Shown in pieces: positions 27,394 to 39,304 of a DNA stretch of 64,000 nucleotides. Location of the stretch: the NCBI GenBank assembly GCA_039707465.1, contig CM077647.1:43771110-43835109 (forward strand), in the 5' to 3' direction. Positions within the stretch are counted from its first letter, which is position 1. Each line of letters begins with the position of its first letter. The DNA is from Rhabdophis nuchalis. Taxonomy: Eukaryota > Chordata > Lepidosauria > Squamata > Natricidae. The notes beneath the pieces were generated by a model. It was not told where the DNA came from and did not search any database. It saw nothing but the letters and a program-made list of their open reading frames with translations. The position numbers and the translations under genes are program-made.

Positions 27394-29361
27394 TCAGACA
27401 CAACTGGGCAGGAAACATTTACCTTTTTATTATCACTGCAGCCAAAAAGCTTTAATTTGTCATTTATTGACACATATTATACTCATTGGTTACATGTCAG
27501 AGGTGGAGTTGTATAGCGTATTTTTAAAAAATGCTATACTGAATTAAAACAAGATGTAGAAGATTATTTCCTTGTTCTTTGATAATCCAAGACTATGGAT
27601 TTTTAAAAAATGCTCCATAACTAATGGAACATTTGAACAATACTATATTGAGGAAACTGAAAGCTGAAGTTTTACATAAACAAATTCCTATCTCAACGTT
27701 GCTGAATAAATAATGTATGAATGGTAAAATACTTCACAGCTAAGTTAATTAATTTTTATTACCATGTATAGAAAATAAAATGTCCAGAAAATGTTAGAGA
27801 AAAAAATTAAATGTGCTTCTTTCAATGTCTTATACTCTTTATTTTAAATGATAACTCAATCCAACCAAGTTATTCAAGAACTCTTCCTCCTCCCTCCCTT
27901 CTCCTCCTCCAGAATTGTCTATATGTCGACTACAATTTAAATTTTTCAGGCAGTAAATGTTAAACATATCAATTCTACAGATTCATGATGCAATGTAAAT
28001 TGCCTTGGCTAAAACACTCCTGTAAGAAATTTCTTTCTTTCTTAGAAATGTATATTTTAGAATCCGCTAACATATAATGTAATATAACACAATGTAAGGT
28101 TAGAATAATATCATATTATGATGAGATAAGATATATGATACAATATAAGGTAACAGTGTCTTAGCATATAAGAAACCAAACTTGATGACTTTGCAACTGC
28201 AAGTCAATTTTTTCTGAAAACTAATTATTTCCAACATTAGCAGTAGTCATAATTGGAAATACAATAAATATTTAGATAATATTGAATGTTAATTTTCTAA
28301 TGAAAAATAGTTATTTTATTTTAAAAAATATAGTACTTCTCTTTGGGGAAAAACATCCTTTTCTCATTGCTCATAAATCTATTAACCAGGTAATTTTGTA
28401 CTTAGCTAGAATGACTTCATTGTGGCATATAATATATATTAATAAGATTGTATTACTTCTTTTAATGTTCTTCTTTTCTCCTCAATCCTGTCTTCACTAT
28501 CATATAATCTCCATTCTGTGTTCTAATGAATTATATGAAAATATAAGGAAATGGTCAATGGCAATGGGATTTTAGGGGGAAAATTATGATAGTGAAAAGA
28601 TTAATAATAGGCTCATCATTGACATTTTTTATTTCTAATATCTAAACTGAGAAAAGAGAAGTCAAAAGTAACCTTTTTTGATGTTCGTGTTAAGTTTTTT
28701 AAATTCCTCCAAGAGTGTGGAAAAGGGACAGGAGCTTTCCTGGCACACACATTTTCCCCCCATTATACTCCAAACTGCAGTATTTATTATTGTAATGCTT
28801 TTAGGTAGTAAACTCAAGCGTGGCTTAGCAAACTAAATTTGGCTTAACAAATTATATTCTGAAAATCTCAAACACAGCTTTTTAGTGTCTCTTATCTGTT
28901 GCTTTCTTCCTCCCCAACTCCTCCCCAACTCATGCAGTTTCTCTCAATATGTTCACTTCAGAGAAAAGAAGAAAGAGGAAAATATTTCCCTGAGCTCTAT
29001 AGATTCTAGCACCATTATCAAACTCTCTTAGTTCACATCTGCTTGGTAGTCCAAAATCTACAGCTAAAAATGATTTACTAAAGGTAAAAAGCATGGCTGC
29101 ATTTCATCTTCAGTAAATTCAAAGAAACATCACATTGTCTTTATTTATGACACATTAGTTACTTCTACTGATAAGATATAATTATGCTTCTTATGTCTTA
29201 AGACATTTATAATCTAGACTCAGTTTCTTGCTAGTAACTTAATTACTTTAAACTAGATTTCAGTTTAAAACTAGAATGTGTTTTATAAATCAAAGAGCCT
29301 CTAAAGGCATACATTGTAGGATATGTCTATACTGTGCTATCATGCAATAGGAAACAAAGAC
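27394..29361. other. Intronic sequence, no gene
   Basis: AT-rich with no recognised element. Confidence 0.5.
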
Positions 29362-29427
29362 TGATTTGTCATATACATACATACATACATACATACATAC
29401 ATACATACATACATACATACATACATA
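29362..29427. repeat. (ATAC)n microsatellite
   Basis: About sixteen ATAC units. Confidence 0.93.
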
Positions 29428-29911
29428 ATCACTATTATATTAAAGTGATATTAAAGTGATATTCTGAAGTGACAATTAACAAGAGGTTAAACTCAAGCAC
29501 CTGGTATAAAACTAGTACCTGGTATAAAACCAGCAATTACACAGCAGTGTAGCATCTGAATGATAATAATTTACAAGAGACTTCCCGCCTAACTGAACAG
29601 ACTTTCTGATCCATGATACTTTATCTTCAAAAAGAAACGCCACTATTCATAATCACAGTAAGATACTTATTAGTATCTTGGGAAAAATGTTATCCATGTG
29701 GCAGGAAAATGCTAGGTCAAGGAATTGGGGAAAAGAACAGTGATGGGAGAAAAGTATGCTGCATTTGATTATGCAGAATCTTACACTAAATATTTATGTT
29801 TTTCTTTCTTGCTCAATATGAGCTACATATCACTAGCAATTTCATATAAAGGCATAGAGAGTGCAAAGAAATTTGTATTCAACATTTCCACGGAACATAA
29901 TATTGATGTTA

Positions 29912-30012
<101 letters not shown>

Positions 30013-30179
30013 ATATGCCTATACATACACCAAACTAATAATACTACCTTTTATAATAAGGGATTTTATGCAAAGTGTAGAAAACAAATATGAAATAGTA
30101 AACCACACTGCCTTTTCTTTAAATTTCTCAACTTTTCTTTTTGTCGATTTCATCATTTCATGCATTTTTAATTCGTATA

Positions 30180-30690
30180 AATAGTGTGAATAATTATGAC
30201 CACAATTTAGCCCAAAATTTCCATCACTAAGCAAGACAGCTCATGTCAAGTGAGTTTTGCTCCATTTTACAACTGTTCTTATTGTTATGTGAATTATTTT
30301 GTTAAAATTGTTTAACCATGTTATTAACTTAACAACAAGCTATTGGACTTTCTTGGATTTTTTCCCCTTGAAAATGTTTTGCTTTGCAACTGAAGAAGTT
30401 TCTTGGATGAAAATTGAAACACTATGTTTTGAAAAGCACTTTTGGAATAGTAACATGGTTGTGAACTGAATCTGGCTTGCCCGTTGATTGATTAATTAGA
30501 AGATCTCCAGAAGTGATCACATGACTCTACGACATTGCAACCATCATAAATATGAGACAGTGGTCCAGTGTCCAAATTTTGATCATGTGACTATGGGGGT
30601 GATGCAACAGTCGTAAATGTAACTTTGTTCAGTGCCATTGTAATTTTGAATGATCACTAAACAAATGATTATAATACAAGGGCTACCTTT
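30180..30690 (+). repeat. Interspersed repeat of the 'TTACGACC...ACTACCTG' family, diverged
   Basis: It contains GACCACAATTTAGCCCAAAA, AAGTGAGTTTTGCTCCATTT, GTGATCACATGACTC, CAACCATCATAAATATGAG and TTTTGATCATGTGACTATGG. The same order of blocks is shared in part with 42934-43309, which has clear inverted ends. I recognise it as a repeat common in squamate genomes but cannot give it a family name. Confidence 0.6.
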
Positions 30691-32399
30691 GCATTATAAT
30701 CTGATTCTCATTCATTCTCTCTTTGTGATCAACTACTTCAACTTGCTTTCCTATCACTATCCTTATTTCAATTCACATTAATTCAGTATCCATTAATTCT
30801 TGATCTGTTTTACTATTTTAGCAATATTTCTGTCTTAAGTTCAATTTTCAACTTATATTTTCTACAATATGTACAGTAACCCTTACTTTAATATAACAAA
30901 ATCTGCAAAAGTGTAAACTATATTTCCTTCTTTTGGTAAACATTTAGAAATATTAGATGGGCTGCCTCAAAATCATCAGTTAGTTTCCACTAATTAATTA
31001 ATAACCTGAACCTGTATCTGCCTAATGTACTCCAGCAGCCTAATAACAGTATAGTCACCTGTGCAGTTTTTTTATCCCAAGTTACGCATAGTGACCTTGA
31101 AAATGTGCAGTAAAATGTATACATAATACAATAAGGTCCATGTTTTCATGCAAATGTGCATCATTACTTAGAGATATTCTCTGTTAACTTATATTCACTC
31201 CCACATATATATTGATATCCAATGTTCTGCCGTTTCTATGGAGTAAAGCCATTCAAGTGCAAAGAAATTCTGTAAACAATTTTAGCTTTGCTACTTTTGA
31301 TGTGTTTCATGGGATCAATGAAACACAGTATGAAAATCTCTGTAATTGTGTGACTTACAACTGAGAGCCTTATTAATTTTATAGCAAGGTCACAGAACTT
31401 CACACTTCATTTTTAAATTATGTCAGAGGAATAAAACAATTTTCTTTGTCTTTACCTCTAATATCCTGCTAAGCTAACGCAGACCTGACATAGACTTTTA
31501 CTTAAATTAATGAAGCTATTATTATAATTCTCCATAGTACTATGATCACTTTTCAGTCAGGAAAAAATAGGGGCTGATAGATCCAACTAAATAATTCTTA
31601 TTATATTTTAGAATCAAAAATGAACAAGGCTTCTTTTATGAATTGCCAGCTCTAAGTAAACCCCACATGGAATTAATTAATCTACCTGTTATGTTTCCTA
31701 GACAATTAAATAAGTAAGTTACATTTTACAGTTACATTTTAATCAGAAAAACTGTGACATATTTTTAATAATGATTTTACTAATTAGAAAAGAAGGCAAA
31801 TATGTGATATTAAATTTATTTATTAAGATAAAATATTTATTTGCCTTTGACTAAAAATATAGGGATAGCATTGCATTTGTAATACAAAATAGCCAGCCTT
31901 ATTTAAGGATCATAAAAGACTTATTTGGATGAGAAGTATTGGTAATTTAAGAATATGCATGTGTTTGGCTGACTTGTGGGAGATGGCAAGTCACAAAATA
32001 GCTATTTATCATGCAGTAAATTAAATCCAGAAGATATTTTCAATAATTCTAATAGCAGCATTGTGGGGCCAAATGCAAACTCTTGAATTAATATGAAGCT
32101 AGAAGTCAATGCTTTCCGTTTCTGCTGTGTATTCAGTGGAAGCTGTTTGTATGATTGCTTTAATATTGAAAACTTGATTAAAACATTTATAAATAAACAC
32201 AATTAAAATATTTCATAATAAGTAGATATAATCTAATACAATACCCTGCCTACCATAGGAGTTATTTTAATTAAAACAATATTTTAAAGACTGGACACCA
32301 GAAATGATTGAGAGTTTATTGCAAGAGCATGAAATAGTTCCATCTATCAATCATACATTTGATGACAAAATATCTGCAGGGCTATGTCTGAATGCTCAG
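30691..32399. other. Intronic sequence, no gene
   Basis: AT-rich with no recognised element. Confidence 0.5.
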
Positions 32400-32621
32400 T
32401 GCTTGCGATAATTGATGATCATGACAGCACTTAAGGAGGTGGTAGTTAGCTGCTTCCTGAAGAAGCCATCACTGGATCCATTTTGGACAATATTACTTCC
32501 ATCTCCAAAATTCCTTTTTAGACAAGTTTGTTTGAAAGATATCATGCTGCAGTTTCCACAAGCCCAGGAGGGTACCAATTATCTGGACCCCTTTCAGTTG
32601 AGTATTGGGTTCAGATATAGA
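32400..32621 (+). mobile_element. Fossil L2 fragment, left half (resumes at 37193-37484)
   Basis: ALKEVVVSCFLKKPSLDP is followed, across frame breaks, by remnants of the fingers domain and SIGFRYRG. This matches ALKEAVVRPLLKKPSLDP...QSGFRPG of the young copies. The right half starts at 37193 with remnants of TETAL..VDD and reads SGFECINHGILLQQF (compare AAFDTIDHGILLHRL) and a diverged FNTYMKP near 37470. The two halves join across the young L2. Confidence 0.75.
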
Positions 32622-33725
32622 GGACAGACTGCGCATGCGCGGAGAGATGGCAGTCTGCCGTTGAGCTCCGCGTGGGCCGCGGGGCTCTTTGGCAAAAAGG
32701 GGACGTTTCCCGACCCTCTCTACCATCTTTGAGGGTCGGGGCCAGCAAGTACTCACCCTGGGGCTCCATCGAGGCCGGAACGGCCTCCCAGGGTGGGCGG
32801 ACAGCCCAGAACGGGGGCTTTGCTTGCCGGAAGGAGCCGGCCAGCTGGAGGTGCTGAGTGCCGGGTGTTGGCCTGAGGAGGAGGGAGGACCGCGGGGAGC
32901 AGGCGGAGCTTCAGGGCTTTGGAGGCCTGGCAGGCAAGGGGAGCTTCGGAGGCCTGGCAGGCAAGCAGAATGCTGGAGGCCAGACAGGAGGCCGCTGGAG
33001 ACCGGGCAGGAGGTCAGTCAGGAGGCTGGCCTGGAGGTTCGCCAGGCACGAAAGACCAGGGGAGGCCGGGGCTCTGGAGGCCATGGCACTGGAGGTCGGG
33101 ACGCCAGGCCGGGAGGGCCAAGAAGAACTGGCCCAGGGCTAGGATGATCCAGGGCCGATAAGAGCAGGGCCGCGGCCGGAGAGGACCCAGACTGGACCCC
33201 TCAGTTGGAAGATTCCTTCAGAGATCGCCCGGGTGAGTGGAACCATCGGAGGCCTGGGCAGCCGGGAGGCCTTATAACAGCAAGGCCTAGGCCTAAGGAG
33301 ATCCAGGCCGAGGCCTGCTCCCTACCGCACTGATCCAACTAACCCAAGCCAAGACCCATGAGGGGGTTGGGAGATTCAGGAATGGGCCCAACCATTTACC
33401 ATCTTTGGCCGAGGCCTGAGGCTTTTGAAGAGCGGGACTGGACTTTAAGGCCACGCCTGAGACATTGCACCTATTGCACATTGCACATTTCACCTATTAA
33501 GTATTTATGAACTATTTATTGACTATCGACTATTTTATGACCCCACTTTTAACCTTTTTGTACTGGTCTTATACTTGCTGGAATTAATTAATTAATTTTT
33601 AACATCTATTTAATATTTATTGAATATCTATTTTAACATCTTTAATATTTAATATTTATTGAATATCTTTTTAACATCTGTTCATCCCTAAACCAATTAA
33701 TGCCCTGCTATAAATGTGACCCATT
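32622..33725 (+). promoter_or_regulatory. GC- and CpG-rich 5' region of L2-E
   Basis: It starts with ACTGCGCATGCGCGGAGAG, which contains NRF1-like TGCGCATGCGC. A tandem pair of GGAGGCCTGGCAGGCAAG units lies at about 32920-32967. Several overlapping frames are open because of base composition, and I do not see a convincing ORF1 protein. It probably contains the internal promoter of the element; that is inference. Confidence 0.5.
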
Positions 33726-36700
33726 ATGTACTCAAGGGCAGACCTAATCCTACTGCGGGAGTCCCCCCTCTCGCACGTTTGGCCCTCCGCTCTTACGAGG
33801 GCCCACTTTGATGAGGGATATATTAATCCAGAGAGGTGGGCGAGGCGTAGTCTTAGGGGGTTTTTAACCAAATTTTTAATTCGGCTTTTAGGGGGTTCCA
33901 GGGAGGAGGGGAGGGATAGTCCAGCTAGGGGGCGGAATACAACCAGGCTGGCCGGCGGAAGAGAGGAAACGGAGGAAGGGGAGGGGGGGTCGTTTCCACT
34001 GAGGTTTTAACCATTAGTTCGGTTCTGGGGAGGGGCAGGGGCGGTGGGAGACGGATGCGGTCGGAGGACCGTGGCTGCTGGTTACAGGCGGTCACGCGCT
34101 CTGACTCCCCATGCTCCCATCGCAGACTAGGTGGGCAAGGACCACAGAGCCGGGGCCCTAGGCTGATGTTATGCAACGCCAGGTCCGTGGTGAACAAAGC
34201 TCCCCTCATTCGTGACCTCGTGTCAGAGGGGGACCCGGACCTGGTGGGTATAACGGAAACCTTGTTGGGCCTCGAGGGGGGTCTACCCCTCGTAGAAATG
34301 TGCCCACCAGGCTACCGAGCCTTCCATCAGCCTAGGGCCCTGGGGAGGGGTGGGGGTGGCAATTATGATTAGGGAAGGTCTTCAGCCAAAGGAGACCACT
34401 GTCCCCCAGACGACCGGGTGTGAGTCCCTCCTTGTGAAGTGGGGCCTAGGGAGGCAGATGGGTGTGTTAGTTGTATACCTGGCTCCTCGCTATTCAACAA
34501 CAGCCCTGCCCGAGCTCCTAGAGGTGATAGCCGAGGCGGCAGTTGAGACCCCCAGACTTTTGGTCATGGGGGACTTCAACCTGCCGTCGGTAGGTGAGAC
34601 CTCTGGTGCAGCTTGGGAGTTCATGGCTTCCATGACAGCCATAGACCTGACCCAGGTAGTTTTAGGCCCTACTCATGAGGGTGGACACACCTTGGATTTA
34701 ATCTTCATCTCAGGACAGTGGAGCCGTGATCTGGGAATAGGGGATTTAGCCATTACACCCCTGTCATGGACAGATCACGTTCTCCTTCGGCTGGACTTTC
34801 CAATCGCCGCACCTCACCGTGGGGAGGCGGAGCCGACTACTCCTATATGGTTCCGCCCCAGGCTCCTGATGGACCCGGTAAGGTTCCAGAGGGAGCTTGG
34901 GCCAATACCTGTGGACTTGCCCCGTGACTCGACTGAGGACCTGGTGGCTGCATGGTTAAGTGCGGCCACGGGGGCCTTGGACCGAGTCGCGCCCTTGTGG
35001 CCTCTCTTGCGGCGACGAGTCACCCAGGCTCCTTGGTTTACTGAGGAGCTGAGGGAGATGAAACGCCACAAGAGACGCCTAGAGAGCAGATGGAGATCCT
35101 CTCGCTCCGAAGCCGACCGAACACTAGTGAGAATCCATATTAGGACTTACTTAGTGGCGATAAGAGTGGCCAAACGTGAGTATTGTGCCACCCTTATTGC
35201 ATCCGCAGATAACCGCCCTGCCGCCCTGTTTGGGGTGAACTGCTCCCTCCTTCACCAGAGGCCGCGGGAAGCCCCTCTGCAGGGACGAGCAGAGGAATTT
35301 GGGATTTATCTGCAGGACAAAATCACTCGGATTCGGAATGAGTTACCCTCCATCGAGAGTGGTCCAGCGAGATTGTCCGAGGTTGGTCTTGAGGCTCCAT
35401 TCTGGGAGGAGTTTGACTTTGTCACTACCGAGGATATGGACAGGTTGTCAAAGAGACTTAGGGCGACCACATGTTTATTGGACCCGTGTCCCTCCTGGCT
35501 TGTACTGGCATCCTGGGAGATGACACGAGGCTGGCTCCAGGGCATTGTCAACGCATCTTTGAGTGAGGGGTCCCTGCCTGCCGTCTTGAAAGAGGCGGTG
35601 GTAAGGCCCCTCCTCAAGAAGCCGTCCCTGGACCCAGCATTATTAGAGAACTTTCGTCCCATCTCCAACCTTCACTTTCTAGCGAAGGTTGTTGAGAGTG
35701 TGGTGGCCCAACAGTTTCCGCGACACCTGATGGAAGTTGATTATCTAGACCCACGCCAGTCCGGCTTCCGACCCGGTCACAGCACCGAGACGGCATTGGT
35801 CGCTTTGGTGGCTGATCTCTGGAGGGCGCGGGATAGAGGACATTCCTCTATCCTAGTCCTGTTAGACCTCTCATCAGCTTTTGATACCATCGACCATGGT
35901 ATCCTATTGCACCGACTGGGGGGGTTGGGGCTGGGAGGCACCGTTTTGTGGTGGTTCTCGTCCTACCTCTCTGGTCGGTCGCAATATGTGTTGGCAGGGG
36001 GGCAGAGGTCAGCCTCGAGGCCCCTCGTATGTGCGGTCCCTCAGGGGTCGGTCCTCTCGCCCCTCCTATTCAACACATATATGAAGCCGCTGGGTGAGAT
36101 CATCCGTGGTTTTGGGGTGGGATATCATCTGTACGCTGATGATACTCAGCTGTACATCTCCATACCAGACCACCCCAACGATGCCGTTGAGGTGATGTCC
36201 CGGTGTTTGGAAACCGTACGGATCCGGATGGGTAGTAACAAACTCAAGCTCAACCCATCCAAGACTGAGTGGCTGTGGTTTCCGGCACCCCGGTTAAGCC
36301 AGATTACTCCAACTCTGGCCATTGGGGGCGAAACACTGGCCCCCGTGGAGAGGGCGCACAATTTGGGTGTCCTCCTGGATTCCCGGCTGTCCATGGAGGA
36401 CCATGTGGCGGCCGTGGCCAGGGGGGGTTTTATCAGGTACGCCAGATGCACCAATTGCGCCCCTTACTGGACCGGGCTGCCCTTCGCACAGTCACTCAGG
36501 CCCTCGTGACATCTCGACTGGACTACTGCAATGCTCTCTACATGGGGCTTCCCTTGAGGTGTACTCGAAAGCTACAGCTAGTCCAGAATGCAGCCGCGCG
36601 GGTGATTACGGGAGCCCCTACATGCTCCCATATAACATCGATCCTGCGCGAGCTGCACTGGCTTCCTGTGGTCTTTCGGGTGTGCTTCAAGGTCTTGACG

Positions 36701-36963
36701 ACCATCTTCAAAGCGCTCCATGGCTCGGGACCTAGTTATATGCGAGATCGTCTTCTGCCCCATACATCCCTTAGACCGATACGCTCCCACAGAGAGGGCC
36801 TTCTCCGGGTGCCATCGGCCAGACAATCTGGCTGGCGACACCCAGGGGAAGGGCCTTCTCTGTGGCGGGCCCTACCCTGTGGAACGACCTACCCCATGAA
36901 CTCCGCACCATCACCGACCTCCGCCTCTTCCGCCAATGTTTAAAAACACACTTATTTCATCAA
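33726..36963 (+). pseudogene. L2-E ORF2 (endonuclease, reverse transcriptase, C-terminal domain) with few frameshifts
   Basis: The N-terminal block YSRADLILLRESPLSHVW opens the frame. A frameshift between 34010 and 34055 leads to the endonuclease start (LMLCNARSVVNKAPLIRDL, VGITETLLG). A second shift near 34345 enters a 719-codon open frame: VMGDFNLPSVGETS near 34570, LSWTDHVLLRLDF near 34780, LLKKPSLDPALLENFRPISNL, HSTETALVALVADLWRARD, LDLSSAFDTIDHGILLHRL, VPQGSVLSPLLFNTYMKPLG and the catalytic YADD at about 36132-36143. A deletion near 36437 and an indel near 36825 shift the C-terminal part (LDYCNALYMGLP, LHWLPVVFRVCFKVLTTI, HTSLRPIRSHREGLLRVPS). About four frameshifts separate it from a complete ORF2. 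The RT core itself is open. Confidence 0.88.
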
Positions 36964-37484
36964 ACCGGCCTAACATAGCCTCCGCTGTGACTAATCTTAG
37001 ATAGTTTTTAAATGGGGGATTTTAATTGGTTTTAGCACAGGTTTCGCTATTTAATAGATTTTTAAATTTATATGTTTTGTATCATTTTTGTATGTTGTTT
37101 TAAATTCCTGTACACCGCCCTGGGTCCTTTTGGAGAAGAGCGGGATATAAATTGAATAAAATAAATAATAAATAAATAAATAAATAAAATAAATAGAAAC
37201 TAGATTGCACTGATCATGCTTGTGGATGACGTCTGAAAGAAGCAGGATAGGGATTGTGTATTTACTCTTATTTCCTCAATCTCTCAGTGGTTTTGAATGT
37301 ATCAATCATGGTATCCTTCTGCAACAGTTCATGCATTGGGGGAGAGTAGTACTGCCAGCTTTCCCCTCGGTCTATGGACACTTCCAGTCAGTTTGATATG
37401 TGAGGAGGAATTTGGCACATGGCCCTTTCTTTGTGGGGCCCTTTGGGGCTTACATTCATTCCCACTCATATTTATATGAACCAG

Positions 37485-37732
37485 AGCCAATTGGGTCTAG
37501 CAGTTAAGATACTGAGCTAGGAAGCAAAAGACCATGAGTTCAAGCCCTACCTTGGCCATGAAAGCCAGCTGCATGGCTTTAGGCCAGTCACTCACTCTTA
37601 GCTCAACTCACCTCACCGAGTTGCTGTTGTGGGAAAAATAGGAAGGTGTTTGGATATTTTTTCTGACTTATTTGTAAAAATAATAAAGGTAAGATATAAA
37701 TAAACAAATAAATAAACACATAAATAAATACA
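37485..37732 (+). mobile_element. tRNA-derived CORE/MIR-like SINE, intact layout
   Basis: A-box region GGTCTAGCAGTTAAGATAC; B-box-like GAGTTCAAGCCC; body GGCCATGAAAGCCAGCTGC, then CCAGTCACTCACTCTTAGC and CTCACCTCACCGAGTTGCTG; tail AATAATAAAGGTAAGATAT and (AAAT)n. It is the same family as the split copy at 261-444/5150. Confidence 0.8.
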
Positions 37733-38203
37733 TTGTTGTTGTTAGTCACAAAGTCATGTCCGACCCATCGTGACCCCATGAACAACGTTCCTCCAGGCCT
37801 TCCTGTCCTCTAACATCCTCAAGTCCATTTAAGCTCATGTCTACTGCTTCAGTGACTCCATGCAACCACCTCATCCTCTATTGTCCCCTTCTTTTGCCCT
37901 CAATCTTTCCCAGCATTAGGCTCTTCTCCAGTGAGTCTTTCCTTTTCATTTAGTGGCCAAAGTATTTGAGTTTCATCTTCAGGCTCTGGCCTTCTAAAGA
38001 GCAGTCAGGGTTCATGTCCTCTATGACCGACCGGTTTGATCACCTTACAGTCCAAGGGAGTCACAGAAGTCTTCTCCATCACCATAGTTCAAGGGCCTCG
38101 ATTCTTTGGCGCTCAGCCTTTCTTATGGTCCAACTTTCACAGCCATACATTGCAACTGAGAAAACCATAGCCTTGACTATAGGCAAGGTTATGTTGGCAG
38201 GGT
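37733..38203 (-). mobile_element. BovB/RTE LINE 3' fragment
   Basis: The plus strand carries AAGTCATGTCCGACCCATCG, CACCTTACAGTCCAAGGGAG and GTCTTCTCCATCACC. The minus strand encodes KAMVFSVAMYGCESWTIRKA then ERQRIEALELW, the conserved end of the BovB ORF2. BovB is abundant in squamates and ruminants through horizontal transfer, which supports the squamate reading. The fragment is 5'-truncated. Confidence 0.88.
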
Positions 38204-38214
38204 GAACCTGCCAA

Positions 38215-38307
38215 CACACACACATACATATATATATATACATATATATATATATGCATACATACATATACATGCATACGTACATACATACATACATACA
38301 TACATAC
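38215..38307. repeat. (AC)/(AT)/(ATAC) compound microsatellite
   Basis: CA, TA and CATA units lie between the BovB end and the first hAT MITE. It served as the target site of two MITE insertions. Confidence 0.9.
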
Positions 38308-38599
38308 CAGTGGTGGGTTCTGGATCCCATTCCAGCCAGTACAGTTGGAATGGGCCCGGAGGTGTCCACATACACACGTGCAGCACATGCAAACACATCA
38401 TACCACCTCTGCAAGCCTCCGCAAGCCTCCAGCTGCTCAGCAGACCATTGCACAGGTGCTGTATGCGCCATGCACATGCATGGAAACACGGAAGCTTTAA
38501 AAGATAGGTAAGGAGCTCAGGTGGGCGGAACAGTATCTGGTGCTCCGGGCAGGCTCTAGTACACCTGTACTGGGGTATATCGCCTGCAACCTACCACTG
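38308..38599. mobile_element. hAT-type MITE, 292 bp, first of a side-by-side pair
   Basis: The ends CAGTGGTGGGTTC and CAACCTACCACTG are inverted repeats with few mismatches. The exact 8-bp repeat ATACATAC flanks it at 38300-38307 and 38600-38607, although the target is itself an ATAC repeat. Confidence 0.85.
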
Positions 38600-38611
38600 A
38601 TACATACATAC

Positions 38612-38873
38612 CAGTGGTGGGTTCCTACTGGGTCAGACCAGTTCGGCCAAATCAGTAGTAGCTTGGCGGCCTGGGTTGCTGGGACCGGCAGCAACCCAGG
38701 CCTGCCACATGCCAGAACCAATTATCTCAGTGGTGCCATAGGCTCTGCCATCTTATTTTTTGCTTCTGTGCATGTGCAGAGCAATTTTAATTATACTGTC
38801 CAAAGTGCAAAGCGCACATGCATGCATATGGCACATCCCTGAATGAACCAGCAGTAGTCAGAACCCACCCCTG
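38612..38873. mobile_element. hAT-type MITE, 262 bp, second of the pair
   Basis: It starts CAGTGGTGGGTTCCTACTGG and ends CAGAACCCACCCCTG. It is flanked by ATACATAC (38604-38611) and ATATATAC (38874-38881), an 8-bp duplication with one change. It has the same terminus as its neighbour but an unrelated interior. Confidence 0.85.
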
Positions 38874-38899
38874 ATATATACATACATATGATTTAATTT

Positions 38900-39027
38900 G
38901 TTTTTATATTATGTATTTATATTTGTATATTTATTGTTTTTACTTTCCCTGTGCACCGCCCCGAGTCCCCGTGGGGAGAGGGAGCGGTTCTACAAATTAA
39001 ATTTGAAATTTGAAATTTGATATAGTC
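38900..39027 (+). mobile_element. L2 LINE 3' terminus (short fragment)
   Basis: CACCGCCCCGAGTCCCCGTG and GGAGAGGGAGCGGTTCTAC match the L2-A type 3' end. A (AAATTTG)n-like tail follows to about 39025. Only about 100 bp of the element remains. Confidence 0.75.
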
Positions 39028-39047
39028 AATTGGTGAGATCATCTAGG

Positions 39048-39304
39048 ACTGTGTTTTCCCCAAAATAAGACTGTGTATTATTTTCCTTTGACCCCCAAAA
39101 TGAACATTTGCCCTTATTTTCAGGGAGGTCTTATTATTTTTGAGGTGCAGGAGGCGACGAGCATGGTCACTTCATGGCTACTGCTATGCTGCAATATTTT
39201 CAGGGGAGGGCTTATTTTCAGGGGAGGGCTTATTTTAGTACATGCGATCAAAAGCCGGATTGGACTTATTATCGGGGGATGTCTTATTTTCAGGGAAACA
39301 GGGT
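39048..39304. mobile_element. Short MITE with ACTGTGTTTTCCCCAAAATA termini
   Basis: The left end ACTGTGTTTTCCCCAAAATA(AGAC) is mirrored by the right end, whose reverse complement is ACCCTGTTTCCCTGAAAATA(AGAC). Internal copies of CTTATTTTCAGGGGAGGGCT repeat the subterminal motif. No clear target duplication was found. Confidence 0.75.

Larger units (their letters stand above)
32622..37192 (+). mobile_element. Nearly full-length L2 LINE 'L2-E' (4.57 kb) inserted in a fossil L2
   Basis: The element has a GC-rich 5' region (32622-33500), an AT-rich stretch, an ORF2 from about 33726, and a 3' UTR with CACCGCCCTGGGTCC near 37115. The GGGATATAAAT signal and an (AAAT)n tail follow. ATAGA at 32617-32621 and 37193-37197 is the probable 5-bp target-site duplication. 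Removing the element rejoins the old L2 frame. This is the longest L2 here and the only one with its 5' end. Confidence 0.85.

Noticed and set aside
32689..33161. Three overlapping Gly/Arg/Pro-rich open frames at the 5' end of L2-E, considered as ORF1
   Set aside because: Stops are scarce because of GC composition. No known L2 ORF1 domain and no preferred frame could be seen.
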